Source of the DNA: Eshraghiella crossota
Lineage (GTDB): Bacteria > Bacillota > Clostridia > Lachnospirales > Lachnospiraceae
Reading direction: 5' to 3'
DNA: 64,000 bases
NCBI RefSeq assembly: GCF_025148445.1
Contig: NZ_CP102270.1
Coordinates: forward strand, 2,457,324-2,521,323
Position numbers and translations under genes: made by a program. A model generated the notes under the pieces. That model searched no databases. It saw only the letters and a program-made list of their open reading frames with translations, and was not told the origin of the DNA. Of this stretch, positions 44,824 through 52,352 are shown in pieces. Position 1 is the first letter of the stretch; the number at the start of each line of letters is the position of its first letter.

Positions 44824-45279
44824 TTATTCATTTTCCTTAGCTTTTATTCCCTTCCACGATATCAGACCTAGTATCACAGTAACTGCAAAACATATTATCA
44901 TAACTGTATTTCTCTGAATTTCTGTATCATATGCTTTCCAGCCTGCACCTATTATTGCAACTGCCATACTTACAAAGATGGTAAAAATAATTCTTCCTGC
45001 TAAGAACGCATGTTGTAAAATCATTGATACGATGAATATTACAAAAGCCACTGTAATGTAGACAGCCACATGCCACTCTCTTGTATAAGTAAGCATATAG
45101 AATAATAATGATGCCAATCCTGAGCTTAATACATCAAATCTCCTTAGCAGAAATAATAAGCATGATAACACTGCACCAATCAATCCACCTATGACGGTTG
45201 CAAATGTCCCCGCCAGTTCGGCATCTAATTTTGCATTTTCTTTTTTCCGTGCTTCATAATAATATTCATCTTCATACAT
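44824..45279 (-). CDS. Membrane protein next to XRE regulator (ICE)
   Basis: A 151-residue protein with an N-terminal charged helix (MYEDEYYYEARKKENAKLDA) and four to five hydrophobic segments between residues 25 and 142. I start it at ATG 45279 after GGGAGG; a longer frame overlaps the upstream gene. No family recognised. It is paired with the XRE-type regulator at 45312. Confidence 0.7.
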   Translation of the reverse strand: MYEDEYYYEARKKENAKLDAELAGTFATVIGGLIGAVLSCLLFLLRRFDVLSSGLASLLFYMLTYTREWHVAVYITVAFVIFIVSMILQHAFLAGRIIFTIFVSMAVAIIGAGWKAYDTEIQRNTVMIICFAVTVILGLISWKGIKAKENE

Positions 45280-45311
45280 AACCGGACACCTCCCAGCCTT
45301 ACATACAATTA

Positions 45312-45587
45312 TCAAATGTTTCCTTTTTCTTTTTCATTTTTTACTTTATATGCTATAAGATTCAGTACATAATCAGGGACCTCGCTCACACCCCGCTCCC
45401 AGTCCTGCATCGTTCTATACGGAATTCCAAGCCATTCAGCAAATTCTTTTCTGTTCATATTTGTCTGTTCACGGACCTTTACACACATAGCAGACATTCT
45501 TTTCTTCCTTCCTTCTTTATCAGCCTTTTCATTTTCAATTACCACTCCATCAGGTAATATAAAATCATAATTTTCAAAATTGCTCAT
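45312..45587 (-). CDS. XRE-type regulator (ICE)
   Basis: A 91-residue protein whose C-terminal half (TNMNRKEFAEWLGIPYRTMQDWERGVSEVPDYVLNLI) is a helix-turn-helix. ATG 45587 follows GGAGG by five bases. The promoter region upstream carries a long inverted repeat that probably binds this protein. Regulators of this shape, with an acidic N-terminus, are common in ICEs of Clostridia. Confidence 0.85.
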   Translation of the reverse strand: MSNFENYDFILPDGVVIENEKADKEGRKKRMSAMCVKVREQTNMNRKEFAEWLGIPYRTMQDWERGVSEVPDYVLNLIAYKVKNEKEKGNI

Positions 45588-45599
45588 ATCTGCCTCCAT

Positions 45600-45658
45600 A
45601 TACGGAATCCGTGTCTATTTGTTAATTTGATTATATACACGAAATCCGTATACGTCAA
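45600..45658 (-). promoter_or_regulatory. Promoter and inverted-repeat operator of XRE gene (ICE)
   Basis: TTGACG (45658-45653) and TATAAT (45635-45630) with a 17-bp spacer. Two 15-bp arms, ATACGGAATCCGTGT (45600-45614) and ACACGAAATCCGTAT (45637-45651), are inverted copies matching at 13 of 15 bases. One sits in the spacer and one over the leader. Confidence 0.8.
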
Positions 45659-45662
45659 GTCA

Positions 45663-46625
45663 TTATTTGCCACTTACAGCAAACTGGGGATAATCATGGT
45701 TAACCTCTGCCTGATAATAACCACTGATTGTACTTGGTGCATTGAACAATGTTGCCAGCAGATATTTCTTGATGTTATGCACTTTTGTGGTATTTGATTT
45801 CATACATCCCATTGCATATTCAATATGCGAACTGGTCAGTTTCAGAAATTTACTTCTGACCAGCTCTGCCGGATATTTATTGGATGCCACTACAATTTCA
45901 TTGTTCCTGCATAACACTGTTTCCAAAATCAAATCAAAGATGCCATTAAGTAACTCTTTGTCAAACGGATATCTCTCTAACAGAATATCCAGATCAATAT
46001 TATCTCTGATAAGTTCTGCATATGCTTGTACGTCGGATCCTATCTCATCATTTCCGGATACGATAAGATAAGATTCAGTATTACTTAACTCAGTATTATT
46101 TATATTATTCTTATTAGTGTGAATATTTTTCACTTCTGGAAGTGTAATTTCTTCACTTCTAGACATGGCATTTTTACACTTCAAGATATGTAAATTCTTC
46201 ACTTCTGAAACTGCCGCTTTTTGCTCAGAAGTGAAGTTTCTACACTTCTGAACATCCTGCACCATAAACTGTTTTAGATAAATCATGGTTGGTTTTCCCT
46301 GCCCCTGGCGCTTCTTTTCAATCAAACCTATACCAGCATCCGTGTCCAATTCTTTCATTATGGATATTGCTTTTTTGTTACTGCATCCCAGAGCCTCCAT
46401 GATATCTTCAAGCGAATAATATATGTAAGCTCTCCCTTCATCGTCCATCCACTGATTTTTCATAGATAGTGACATCCTATCCAGCATCAGCCCGTACAAC
46501 ACCTTTGCCTCCACTGATATTTTTTTGAAATACTCTTCGGTAAATAATAACTTCGGTATTTTATAAAATGAAAACTGATCCGCTTCCTTTCCATAGAAAT
46601 AGGATAGTCTTATTCTGTCTTCCAT
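45663..46625 (-). CDS. repA: RepA_N-type replication initiator (repA2)
   Basis: A 320-residue relative of repA1 with the same N-terminus (YFYGKEADQFSFYKIPKLLF), the SVEAKVLYGLMLDRMSLS segment, a winged helix ending GLIEKKRQGQGKPTMIYL and a C-terminus ending YYQAEVNHDY. The linker (about residues 125-165) is encoded by four 23-bp iterons. It lies directly downstream of parB1, the plasmid-like rep-par order. GGAGATTC precedes the ATG. A perfect inverted repeat with the iteron motif lies in its leader, suggesting autoregulation. Confidence 0.88.
   Translation of the reverse strand: MEDRIRLSYFYGKEADQFSFYKIPKLLFTEEYFKKISVEAKVLYGLMLDRMSLSMKNQWMDDEGRAYIYYSLEDIMEALGCSNKKAISIMKELDTDAGIGLIEKKRQGQGKPTMIYLKQFMVQDVQKCRNFTSEQKAAVSEVKNLHILKCKNAMSRSEEITLPEVKNIHTNKNNINNTELSNTESYLIVSGNDEIGSDVQAYAELIRDNIDLDILLERYPFDKELLNGIFDLILETVLCRNNEIVVASNKYPAELVRSKFLKLTSSHIEYAMGCMKSNTTKVHNIKKYLLATLFNAPSTISGYYQAEVNHDYPQFAVSGK
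46131..46250. repeat. Four 23-bp iterons (CACTTCT) inside repA2 plus two more motifs
   Basis: CACTTCT or CACTTCA starts units at 46131, 46154, 46177 and 46200, an exact 23-bp period. An inverted copy (CAGAAGTG) is at 46226-46233 and another direct copy at 46243. The units fall in the variable linker of the gene and change reading frame, so they are likely a replication origin. Confidence 0.82.
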
Positions 46626-46640
46626 TTGAATCTCCTTCCT

Positions 46641-46673
46641 GTTCCAGAAGTGCCGTTTCTACACTTCTGGAAC
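46641..46673. promoter_or_regulatory. Inverted repeat in repA2 leader
   Basis: GTTCCAGAAGTG (46641-46652) and CACTTCTGGAAC (46662-46673) are perfect 12-bp inverted arms 9 bp apart, sharing CACTTCTG with the iterons. They lie between parB1 and repA2 and probably bind RepA2. Confidence 0.75.
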
Positions 46674-46688
46674 ATCATAATTATATTT

Positions 46689-47594
46689 CTACTCTGACTG
46701 TACCTGATCTGCACTCCACTGTTCCAATAGCTGAATGATTATACTTTCACGTTCTTTTGTTGAATACTGCGGTGGAAAATATTTATCCAGTTTCTTTGCT
46801 GAAAAAGATAGCTTTGATTCCTTGCTCTTCTTCGGTAATGCATCATTCATTATAGAAATGACACTGAATTGTGTTACATTGGATAAGTTAGGATAATTCT
46901 TCAATGCTTCAACCTGTACCGGCTTCAAAAATCCATTTTCCTTAAAATATTCATATACCCATTTCTGCACCTGTTCATCAAGGTATGAAAGATCAACTGC
47001 CATTACCAATCCAATTTTCTTATTATCTGTGCATTCCAATAATTCGGGGATTAGTTCTGTCAGTCTAATATATCTTTTTACTTGCGTAGAAGATATTCCT
47101 ACTGTTTGTCCTACCTCAACGGCTGCTAACTTTGGACCATTATGGTCCGAAGTTAAATCAGACCTCTTTCCTTGCCTTTTTATTGCATCCATTTTCATTT
47201 TCAAGCTAAATGCCCTTTCACTCGGAAGTATCTCTTCCCTCTGAATATTGGCATCCACCATTTTTATAATGGCTTCATCATCAGACATTTCCTTTACTAT
47301 AGCCGGAACCTTTTTCAATCCCACAATCTTTGCTGCGTGTAACCTGCGATGTCCAGATATCATTTCATAATTTCCGCTCTGATCAGGTCTTACAATTACT
47401 GGATTCAGGATGCCATTTTCCCTGATACTATCAACCAAAGTGTCCATCTTTTCATCATCCAGCACCTTAAACGGATGGTTCGGAAACGCATGAATTCTTC
47501 CAATCTCTATTTCCTGAGTACCGGCAATCTCCGGTACTCCCAATAATTCATCTACTGACTGTAATTTAATCTTTCCTGCTACTTTGCTTGCCAT
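46689..47594 (-). CDS. parB: ParB-family partition protein (ICE, parB1)
   Basis: A 301-residue ParB. The N-terminal CTP-binding domain has NHPFKVLDDEKMDTLVDSIRENG, the GHRRLHAAK motif and NIQREEILPSERAF. A helix-turn-helix follows (VGISSTQVKRYIRLT). It starts two bases after the ParA stop with GGAGG inside the end of parA. With ParA it should segregate an excised, replicating ICE. A 29-bp palindrome inside the gene (47127-47155) may be a binding site. Confidence 0.9.
   Translation of the reverse strand: MASKVAGKIKLQSVDELLGVPEIAGTQEIEIGRIHAFPNHPFKVLDDEKMDTLVDSIRENGILNPVIVRPDQSGNYEMISGHRRLHAAKIVGLKKVPAIVKEMSDDEAIIKMVDANIQREEILPSERAFSLKMKMDAIKRQGKRSDLTSDHNGPKLAAVEVGQTVGISSTQVKRYIRLTELIPELLECTDNKKIGLVMAVDLSYLDEQVQKWVYEYFKENGFLKPVQVEALKNYPNLSNVTQFSVISIMNDALPKKSKESKLSFSAKKLDKYFPPQYSTKERESIIIQLLEQWSADQVQSE
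47127..47155. other. 29-bp palindrome inside parB1, possible centromere
   Basis: Arms TAACTTTGGACCAT and ATGGTCCGAAGTTA match as an inverted repeat at 13 of 14 bases around a central T. It encodes the linker after the CTP-binding domain. Confidence 0.5.
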
Positions 47595-47596
47595 AA

Positions 47597-48382
47597 TTAC
47601 TCTGCCTCCTTCAATACTTCCTTAGTTAATGCCATATAAGCAAATGCCGCTTTACCCTTTGGATCATAGGAATAGATGCTTCCACCCTCCACACTGACCT
47701 CTGATGCCCTGACTGACATCGGTATCTCTGTTCCAAATACCTTGATTGATGCAGAATAGGTATCATACACCATCAGGGAAATATCCCTGGCATAATTAGT
47801 TCTGTTATCAACCATAGTTAGAAGAATTCCTTCAATCTTGAGTTTTGGATTCAGCTGCTTCTTTACTCTTCCTATTGTCTTGATCAGCTGCTGTAAGCCT
47901 TTGACCGGAAGATACGCTGCCTGCACCGGTATCAGTACAGAATCTGCACATGCCAATGCGTTAATTGTCATCATTCCAAGCGAAGGCATACAATCAATAA
48001 TGATGTAATCATAAAATTCTCTCAGCCTGTCTACCATAGATCTCAGAATCAGTTCCCTGCTCATGGCATTTACTAATGACACCTCAATCGCTGACAATTC
48101 AATGTTAGCCGGGATAAGGTCCACTCCTTCCTTATGGTGTAAGATTGTCTTTTCTATATTCAGTTTTTCATCATTCACAATGTTCATCATCAGTGTTGCC
48201 AGAGAATACTCCATTTCATCCGGCTCCTCATATCCCAGGCTGATTGTTAGACTTCCCTGTGGATCTGCGTCTATCAGAAGCACTTTCTTTCCTTCCTGTG
48301 CCAACCCTATTCCAAGATTTACACATGATACTGTTTTACCTACTCCGCCTTTTTGATTTGATACTGCTATTACTCTGCACAT
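47597..48382 (-). CDS. parA: ParA-family partition ATPase (ICE)
   Basis: A 261-residue ParA/Soj-type ATPase without an N-terminal helix-turn-helix. The deviant Walker A is QKGGVGKTVSCVNLG (residues 9-23), followed by DADPQGSLT and the Walker B segment IIIDCMPSLGMMTINAL. GGAGAAAC precedes the ATG. It stands between two parB genes, with 17 bp to the upstream one and two to the downstream one. It resembles, but is clearly distinct from, the chromosomal ParA at 54818-55594. Confidence 0.93.
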   Translation of the reverse strand: MCRVIAVSNQKGGVGKTVSCVNLGIGLAQEGKKVLLIDADPQGSLTISLGYEEPDEMEYSLATLMMNIVNDEKLNIEKTILHHKEGVDLIPANIELSAIEVSLVNAMSRELILRSMVDRLREFYDYIIIDCMPSLGMMTINALACADSVLIPVQAAYLPVKGLQQLIKTIGRVKKQLNPKLKIEGILLTMVDNRTNYARDISLMVYDTYSASIKVFGTEIPMSVRASEVSVEGGSIYSYDPKGKAAFAYMALTKEVLKEAE

Positions 48383-48399
48383 ATTCTGTTTCTCCTTTC

Positions 48400-49269
48400 C
48401 TAAATCCAGTTACTATTTCTCCATGATTTCAATATTTCCAGTATTTCTCTCCGCATCTGTTCCGATGTATAGGTTGATGGGAAGAATCTGTATAACTGTT
48501 CATTCTTAAAAACTACTCTGTCTGCTTCCTTCTGTTTTATCTCTCCAAGGATTCCTTCCGCTTCGCTTTCTGTAAGCTTTCCAGCCTCACTTAATTTCTT
48601 GATCCTTATTGCCTGCGAAAGTGATGGCGTACACTGGGTTGCCTCCATTGCATCAATAATTTCCTGCTGTTCTTTCTTTTTCAGATAAGATAACTGCACT
48701 GCCGGGGTAAATCCCATTGATCCGTCATCCACCTTATCCAATAGAGCCGGTATCAATTCTGTCATTTTGATATAACGCTGGACCTGCTTTGCACTGTCTC
48801 CACAAAGTTCTCCGATCACATCAATACTTCTCTTTCCTGTATTGTGGTCAACTTGACCACAATTCTTTCTGCCTGCTTTCTTTTTAATGGCATCATATTT
48901 CATCTTGTAGGCATATGCTTTTTCACTTGGTGTAATCTGCTCTCTCTGTAAATTAGAATCCACCATAGTCACTACAGCTTCATCATCCTGCATCATGCGG
49001 ATAATCACAGGTATTTTCTTATACCCCAGTCGCTCCGCTGCATATTTCCTTCTGTGACCTGAAATGATTTCATAGTAGCCTTCTTTCCTCGGCCGGACGA
49101 TCAATGGATTAAGAACTCCATATTTCTTAATACTGTCCTGTAGTTCAATCATCTGACTGTCACCGATTATCTTGAATGGATGATTTGTAAAATTTCTTAA
49201 CCGCTCCATTTCAATTTCAACTACTTTTTCATCCGAATCTCTGATATCCGTCTTTTCTGTCAATGACAT
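48400..49269 (-). CDS. Second ParB-family protein (ICE, parB2)
   Basis: A 289-residue ParB relative with NHPFKIIGDSQMIELQDSIKKYG, GHRRKYAAERLG and NLQREQITPSEKAY, then a helix-turn-helix region (LCGDSAKQVQRYIKMTELIPALLDK). It is similar to parB1 along its length, so the cluster is parB2-parA-parB1. GGAGG precedes the ATG. It carries a perfect 23-bp palindrome at 48841-48863 at the equivalent position of parB1. Confidence 0.88.
   Translation of the reverse strand: MSLTEKTDIRDSDEKVVEIEMERLRNFTNHPFKIIGDSQMIELQDSIKKYGVLNPLIVRPRKEGYYEIISGHRRKYAAERLGYKKIPVIIRMMQDDEAVVTMVDSNLQREQITPSEKAYAYKMKYDAIKKKAGRKNCGQVDHNTGKRSIDVIGELCGDSAKQVQRYIKMTELIPALLDKVDDGSMGFTPAVQLSYLKKKEQQEIIDAMEATQCTPSLSQAIRIKKLSEAGKLTESEAEGILGEIKQKEADRVVFKNEQLYRFFPSTYTSEQMRREILEILKSWRNSNWI
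48841..48863. other. 23-bp perfect palindrome inside parB2, possible centromere
   Basis: Arms ATTGTGGTCAA and TTGACCACAAT around a single C. It falls in the linker codons just after the KYDAIKKKAG segment, as in parB1. Confidence 0.5.
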
Positions 49270-49289
49270 TTCCTCCTTTTCCCTGAACG

Positions 49290-49333
49290 AAAAAAATCGC
49301 CCAGACTAGAATTTTTAATCTAATCTGAGCGAT
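49290..49333 (-). terminator. Hairpin with T-run before parB2
   Basis: On the minus strand ATCGCTCAGATTAGA and TCTAGTCTGGGCGAT (49296-49333) pair with few mismatches and are followed by TTTTTT. It lies about 30 bp before the parB2 start. Confidence 0.75.
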
Positions 49334-49425
49334 ACTTCGTCAGGCCTGTTTTCTTCAAGCAAGAAAACCATTTTTACATTCATTGACAACCTAAATCTTA
49401 TCCTACACTTTAGTTATCTCCATTT

Positions 49426-49506
49426 GGTGCTTGGATAGATTTAGTTCTCGGTGCCCGTTTTGTCTTTTCGGTGCTCCAATTACTTATTTTTATATTTTTT
49501 CGGTGC
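49426..49506. repeat. Four GGTGC repeats near ICE end
   Basis: Copies of TTYGGTGCY have their GGTGC at 49426, 49450, 49470 and 49502, all in one orientation in a gene-free stretch between parB2 and the tRNA. Arm-type integrase sites are possible. Confidence 0.35.
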
Positions 49507-49525
49507 TCGCAAGCCCCATAAAATA

Positions 49526-49561
49526 AAAAAAGCAACAATGAATTTTTACGATCATTGTTGC
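49526..49561 (-). terminator. Terminator of tRNA-Arg
   Basis: A perfect 10-bp stem GCAACAATGA/TCATTGTTGC (49532-49561) is followed by seven T on the minus strand, about ten bases after the tRNA 3' end. Confidence 0.9.
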
Positions 49562-49571
49562 AAAAAATCGA

Positions 49572-49643
49572 TGTTCCCGGCGGGAATTGAACCCACAACT
49601 AGCGCTTAGGAGGCGCTTGTTATATCCATTTAACTACGAGAAC
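49572..49643 (-). tRNA. tRNA-Arg (anticodon CCT), complete
   Basis: A 72-base tRNA. The acceptor stem is GTTCTCG with CGGGAAC plus discriminator A, the anticodon stem AGCGC/GCGCT closes the loop CTCCTAA, and the T arm has GGGTTCAATTCCC. CCA is not encoded. The two halves match each other, whereas the truncated 5' half at 50039-50077 differs (GTTCTCT, AGTGC), so this gene was probably brought by the mobile element. Confidence 0.92.
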
Positions 49644-50038
49644 AAATGCCGTATTTTCAAGCTTTTCAGCCTTTTTCGGTTACGGTGACCTTCTTTATGA
49701 ACTCAATCACTTTTGTGATGAATCATCTGTTTTCTTATTTCGACATTTCTATATGCCACAGTTAAAATCGAACTCTTAGTTACCGCCTTTTACTCACTCA
49801 CGGCTTTAACCATGGTTATGTCTTAGGAGGCGCTTGTTATATCCATTTAACTACGAGAACAAATGCCGTATTTTCAAGCTTTTCAGCCTTTTTCGGTTAC
49901 GGTGACCTTCTTTATGAACTCAATCACTTTTGTGATGAATCATCTGTTTTCTTATTTCGACATTTCTATATGCCACAGTTAAAATCGAACTCTTAGTTAC
50001 CGCCTTTTACTCACTCACGGCTTTAACCATGGTTATGT
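49605..50038. repeat. Two 217-bp tandem repeats carrying tRNA-Arg 5' halves
   Basis: The unit 49605-49821 is repeated exactly at 49822-50038. Each contains the tRNA-Arg 5' half up to the anticodon loop (CTTAGGAGGCGCTTG on the plus strand) and about 178 bp of other sequence. That sequence has a perfect TAACCATGGTTA palindrome and ATCAC-TTTT-GTGAT. The array is followed by a third, divergent 5' half. No gene is visible in it. Confidence 0.9.
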
Positions 50039-50077
50039 CTTAGGAGGCACTTGTTATATCCATTTAACTAAGAGAAC
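50039..50077 (-). pseudogene. Truncated tRNA-Arg(CCT), 5' half only
   Basis: It begins GTTCTCTTAGTTAAATGG, runs through the D arm to the anticodon loop CTCCTAAG, and then enters the 217-bp repeat. It has the host promoter but no 3' half, consistent with disruption by integration in the anticodon loop. Confidence 0.8.
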
Positions 50078-50091
50078 AAAACTGTATTCCC

Positions 50092-50120
50092 ATTATAATA
50101 ATTGAACGGGAATAAGTCAA
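50092..50120 (-). promoter_or_regulatory. Promoter of tRNA-Arg locus
   Basis: TTGACT (50120-50115), 17-bp spacer and TATAAT (50097-50092), 15 bases before the first base of the truncated tRNA. Confidence 0.85.
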
Positions 50121-50124
50121 GGTA

Positions 50125-51033
50125 TCAGTCGATACTTATTTTGCCCTGAAGCCATACACTACCCACAAAACGTCTGCCCACTTCAGGTTCACCAAGTAAT
50201 GTACTACTGTCTATTATCACATGAAATACCATTGAGTTACATTCTATCAAAAGCATATACAGATAATTTCCTGTAATATCATTTTCCAATGTATCAATTT
50301 CCAGAATGTTTCCCACAACTGAATACATATCCGACTCAAGTCCCGCAGGAACCATAGAGCTGTATACAATCGAATATACATCCTCATTTTTTATTCTTTT
50401 ACCTATATCAATATATGTATCAAGGTCAACCATGGTAAGCTCCGTGATTGCGTCCCTGTCACCGCTTAAAGCACGGCCTAAAAGATCTCCTCTGTTGACA
50501 TCGGAATCGGTCTGTTCTGGCTTGTTATTTAAATTTGCAGGTAAAATAATTTTTCCCTCCAAAGCAAGTCCCGTGAGGTACACATTGACATTTTCAAAAT
50601 CTGACTTTTCCGGATTACAGCTTATAAGTTCAATGTCATTTGTTACAAAAAATATGGGTGATAATTCACTCACCTGGCCGCTTACAATTCCAAGGTAGCC
50701 CTCGGAATCTTTTTTCATGGTTATTGAGACACTTTCTGCATAATATGAATAATTACTTACTACATAGGGAAAACAATTTGTATAGTAAAAACTTCCTGTT
50801 ACAGAATTATATTTTCCTCTAATTTTGATACCGCCACGATGATTGCCGTCACAATCAGACAGCAGGGGCATATCCAGCTCCGCTGTAATAAAACGACTTT
50901 TTCCCGGTTCCTTTTTAACATATTTCACTACGTTATTTTCAACGGACTTTTCTATATAATCTTTTATTATTTTATCCATGTAAGGGGTATCATACACATC
51001 CATGAACCCTATTGCAGTAACGTAATTATGCAT
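50125..51033 (-). CDS. DUF3881 family protein
   Basis: A 302-residue soluble, acidic protein starting MHNYVTAIGFMDVYDTPYMD, with a C-terminal IECNSMVFHVIIDSSTLLGEPEVGRRF. It fits the DUF3881 family, which I know from Lachnospiraceae chromosomes; its function is unknown. It lies 12 bp after serS and is the last host gene before the ICE attachment region. Confidence 0.75.
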   Translation of the reverse strand: MHNYVTAIGFMDVYDTPYMDKIIKDYIEKSVENNVVKYVKKEPGKSRFITAELDMPLLSDCDGNHRGGIKIRGKYNSVTGSFYYTNCFPYVVSNYSYYAESVSITMKKDSEGYLGIVSGQVSELSPIFFVTNDIELISCNPEKSDFENVNVYLTGLALEGKIILPANLNNKPEQTDSDVNRGDLLGRALSGDRDAITELTMVDLDTYIDIGKRIKNEDVYSIVYSSMVPAGLESDMYSVVGNILEIDTLENDITGNYLYMLLIECNSMVFHVIIDSSTLLGEPEVGRRFVGSVWLQGKISID

Positions 51034-51045
51034 TTCTTACCTCAA

Positions 51046-52332
51046 TTATTTCTTTACAATCTTGGTCATTCCACCCATATATGGCTGTAATGCTTCAGGA
51101 ATATTGACACTTCCGTCTGCATTAAGATTATTTTCAAGAAATGCGATAAGCATTCTAGGAGGTGCAACAACTGTGTTGTTAAGTGTGTGTGCGTAGTATT
51201 TGCTTCCGTCTTCCGCTTTTACCCTGATGCCAAGACGTCTTGCCTGTGCATCTGAAAGATTTGAACAGCTTCCTACTTCAAAATATTTTTTTTGTCTTGG
51301 TGACCATGCTTCAACGTCTACAGATTTAACTTTAAGGTCTGCAAGGTCTCCTGAGCAACATTCAAGTGTTCTGACAGGGATATCAAGTGTTCTGAATAAG
51401 TCTACTGTGTTCTGCCATAATTTATCGAACCACATTTTGCTGTCTTCAGGTTTACATACAACTATCATTTCCTGCTTTTCAAACTGATGTATTCTGTATA
51501 CGCCTCTCTCTTCAATGCCATGCGCTCCTTTTTCTTTTCTGAAACATGGCGAATAGCTTGTAAGAGTGTAAGGAAGATTCTTTTCCTCAAGAACGTTATC
51601 AATAAATTTACCAATCATTGAATGTTCACTTGTTCCGATAAGGTAAAGGTCTTCGCCCTCAATCTTATACATCATTGCTTCCATTTCATCAAAACTCATA
51701 ACACCTGTAACAACGTCGCTTCTAATCATGAAAGGAGGTACGCAATAAGTAAAACCTCTGTTAATCATGAAATCCCTTGCGTATGATATTACTGCGGAAT
51801 GAAGTCTTGCAATGTCTCCCATAAGGTAGTAGAAACCGTTTCCGGCAACTCTTCTTGCACTGTCAAGGTCAATGCCGTTAAAGCTTTCCATAATCTCTGT
51901 ATGATATGGAATTTCAAAATCAGGAACTACAGGTTCGCCATATCTCTGAACTTCAACGTTTTCCTGGTCATTTTTACCAATTGGTACACTTGGGTCGATT
52001 ATGTTTGGAATTACCATCATAATCTTTTTAACTTTAGCCTGTAATTCTGTTTCTTTTTCTTCAAGCTCTGCTAATCTTGCTGAATTAAGACCAACCTGCT
52101 TCTTAACTTCTTCTGCTTCTTCTTTTTTGCCCTGTCCCATTAAAGCGCCAATCTGCTTTGAAAGTTTATTTCTGTCGGCACGAAGGCTGTCAGCTTCCTG
52201 CTGTACCTTTCTTGCTTCTTCATCTAACTTTATTACTTCATCAACCATAGGAATCTTATGGTCCTGAAATTTCTTCTTAATATTCTCCTTTACGATATCA
52301 GGATTTTCTCTCACAAACTTAATGTCTAACAT
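51046..52332 (-). CDS. serS: Seryl-tRNA synthetase
   Basis: A 428-residue class II synthetase that loads serine on tRNA-Ser. The N-terminal tRNA-binding coiled coil spans about residues 25-105. Motif 2 is CFRKEKGAHGIEERGVYRIHQFEKQE, and motif 3 is the variant NNTVVAPPRMLIAFLENN with its conserved Arg. The serine-site stretch IGTSEH is present. GGAGG lies shortly before the ATG. Length and layout are normal. Confidence 0.97.
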   Translation of the reverse strand: MLDIKFVRENPDIVKENIKKKFQDHKIPMVDEVIKLDEEARKVQQEADSLRADRNKLSKQIGALMGQGKKEEAEEVKKQVGLNSARLAELEEKETELQAKVKKIMMVIPNIIDPSVPIGKNDQENVEVQRYGEPVVPDFEIPYHTEIMESFNGIDLDSARRVAGNGFYYLMGDIARLHSAVISYARDFMINRGFTYCVPPFMIRSDVVTGVMSFDEMEAMMYKIEGEDLYLIGTSEHSMIGKFIDNVLEEKNLPYTLTSYSPCFRKEKGAHGIEERGVYRIHQFEKQEMIVVCKPEDSKMWFDKLWQNTVDLFRTLDIPVRTLECCSGDLADLKVKSVDVEAWSPRQKKYFEVGSCSNLSDAQARRLGIRVKAEDGSKYYAHTLNNTVVAPPRMLIAFLENNLNADGSVNIPEALQPYMGGMTKIVKK

Positions 52333-52352
52333 TTTTATTCCTCCTAAATTTC

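Larger units (their letters stand above)
1..50040. mobile_element. Integrative conjugative element (Tn1549/CTn-like), right part; left end outside window
   Basis: A conjugation module lies on the minus strand in the order PcfB-like, VirD4, Maff2, VirB6/TrbL, PrgI, VirB4, CD1108-like. This is the usual order in Tn1549-type elements of gut Clostridia. Upstream are two RepA_N-type initiators, ParA with two ParB proteins, and an ArdA antirestriction fusion. The right limit is placed at the tRNA-Arg repeats because host genes (DUF3881, serS and onward) start just beyond. The ICE relaxase and integrase are not visible and should lie left of position 1. The exact right boundary is inferred. Confidence 0.85.

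Noticed and set aside
49410..49598. 62-codon frame across the tRNA terminator
   Set aside because: Overlaps the tRNA 3' end and terminator, no ribosome site.
49740..49800. Possible second tRNA in the 217-bp unit (GAGTTCGATT resembling a T arm)
   Set aside because: No matching T stem, acceptor stem or anticodon arm could be built.
49605..50038. 217-bp repeats as a CRISPR array or group I intron in tRNA-Arg
   Set aside because: Units are too long and without spacers for CRISPR. The tRNA 3' half does not follow each unit and no intron core pairing could be seen.
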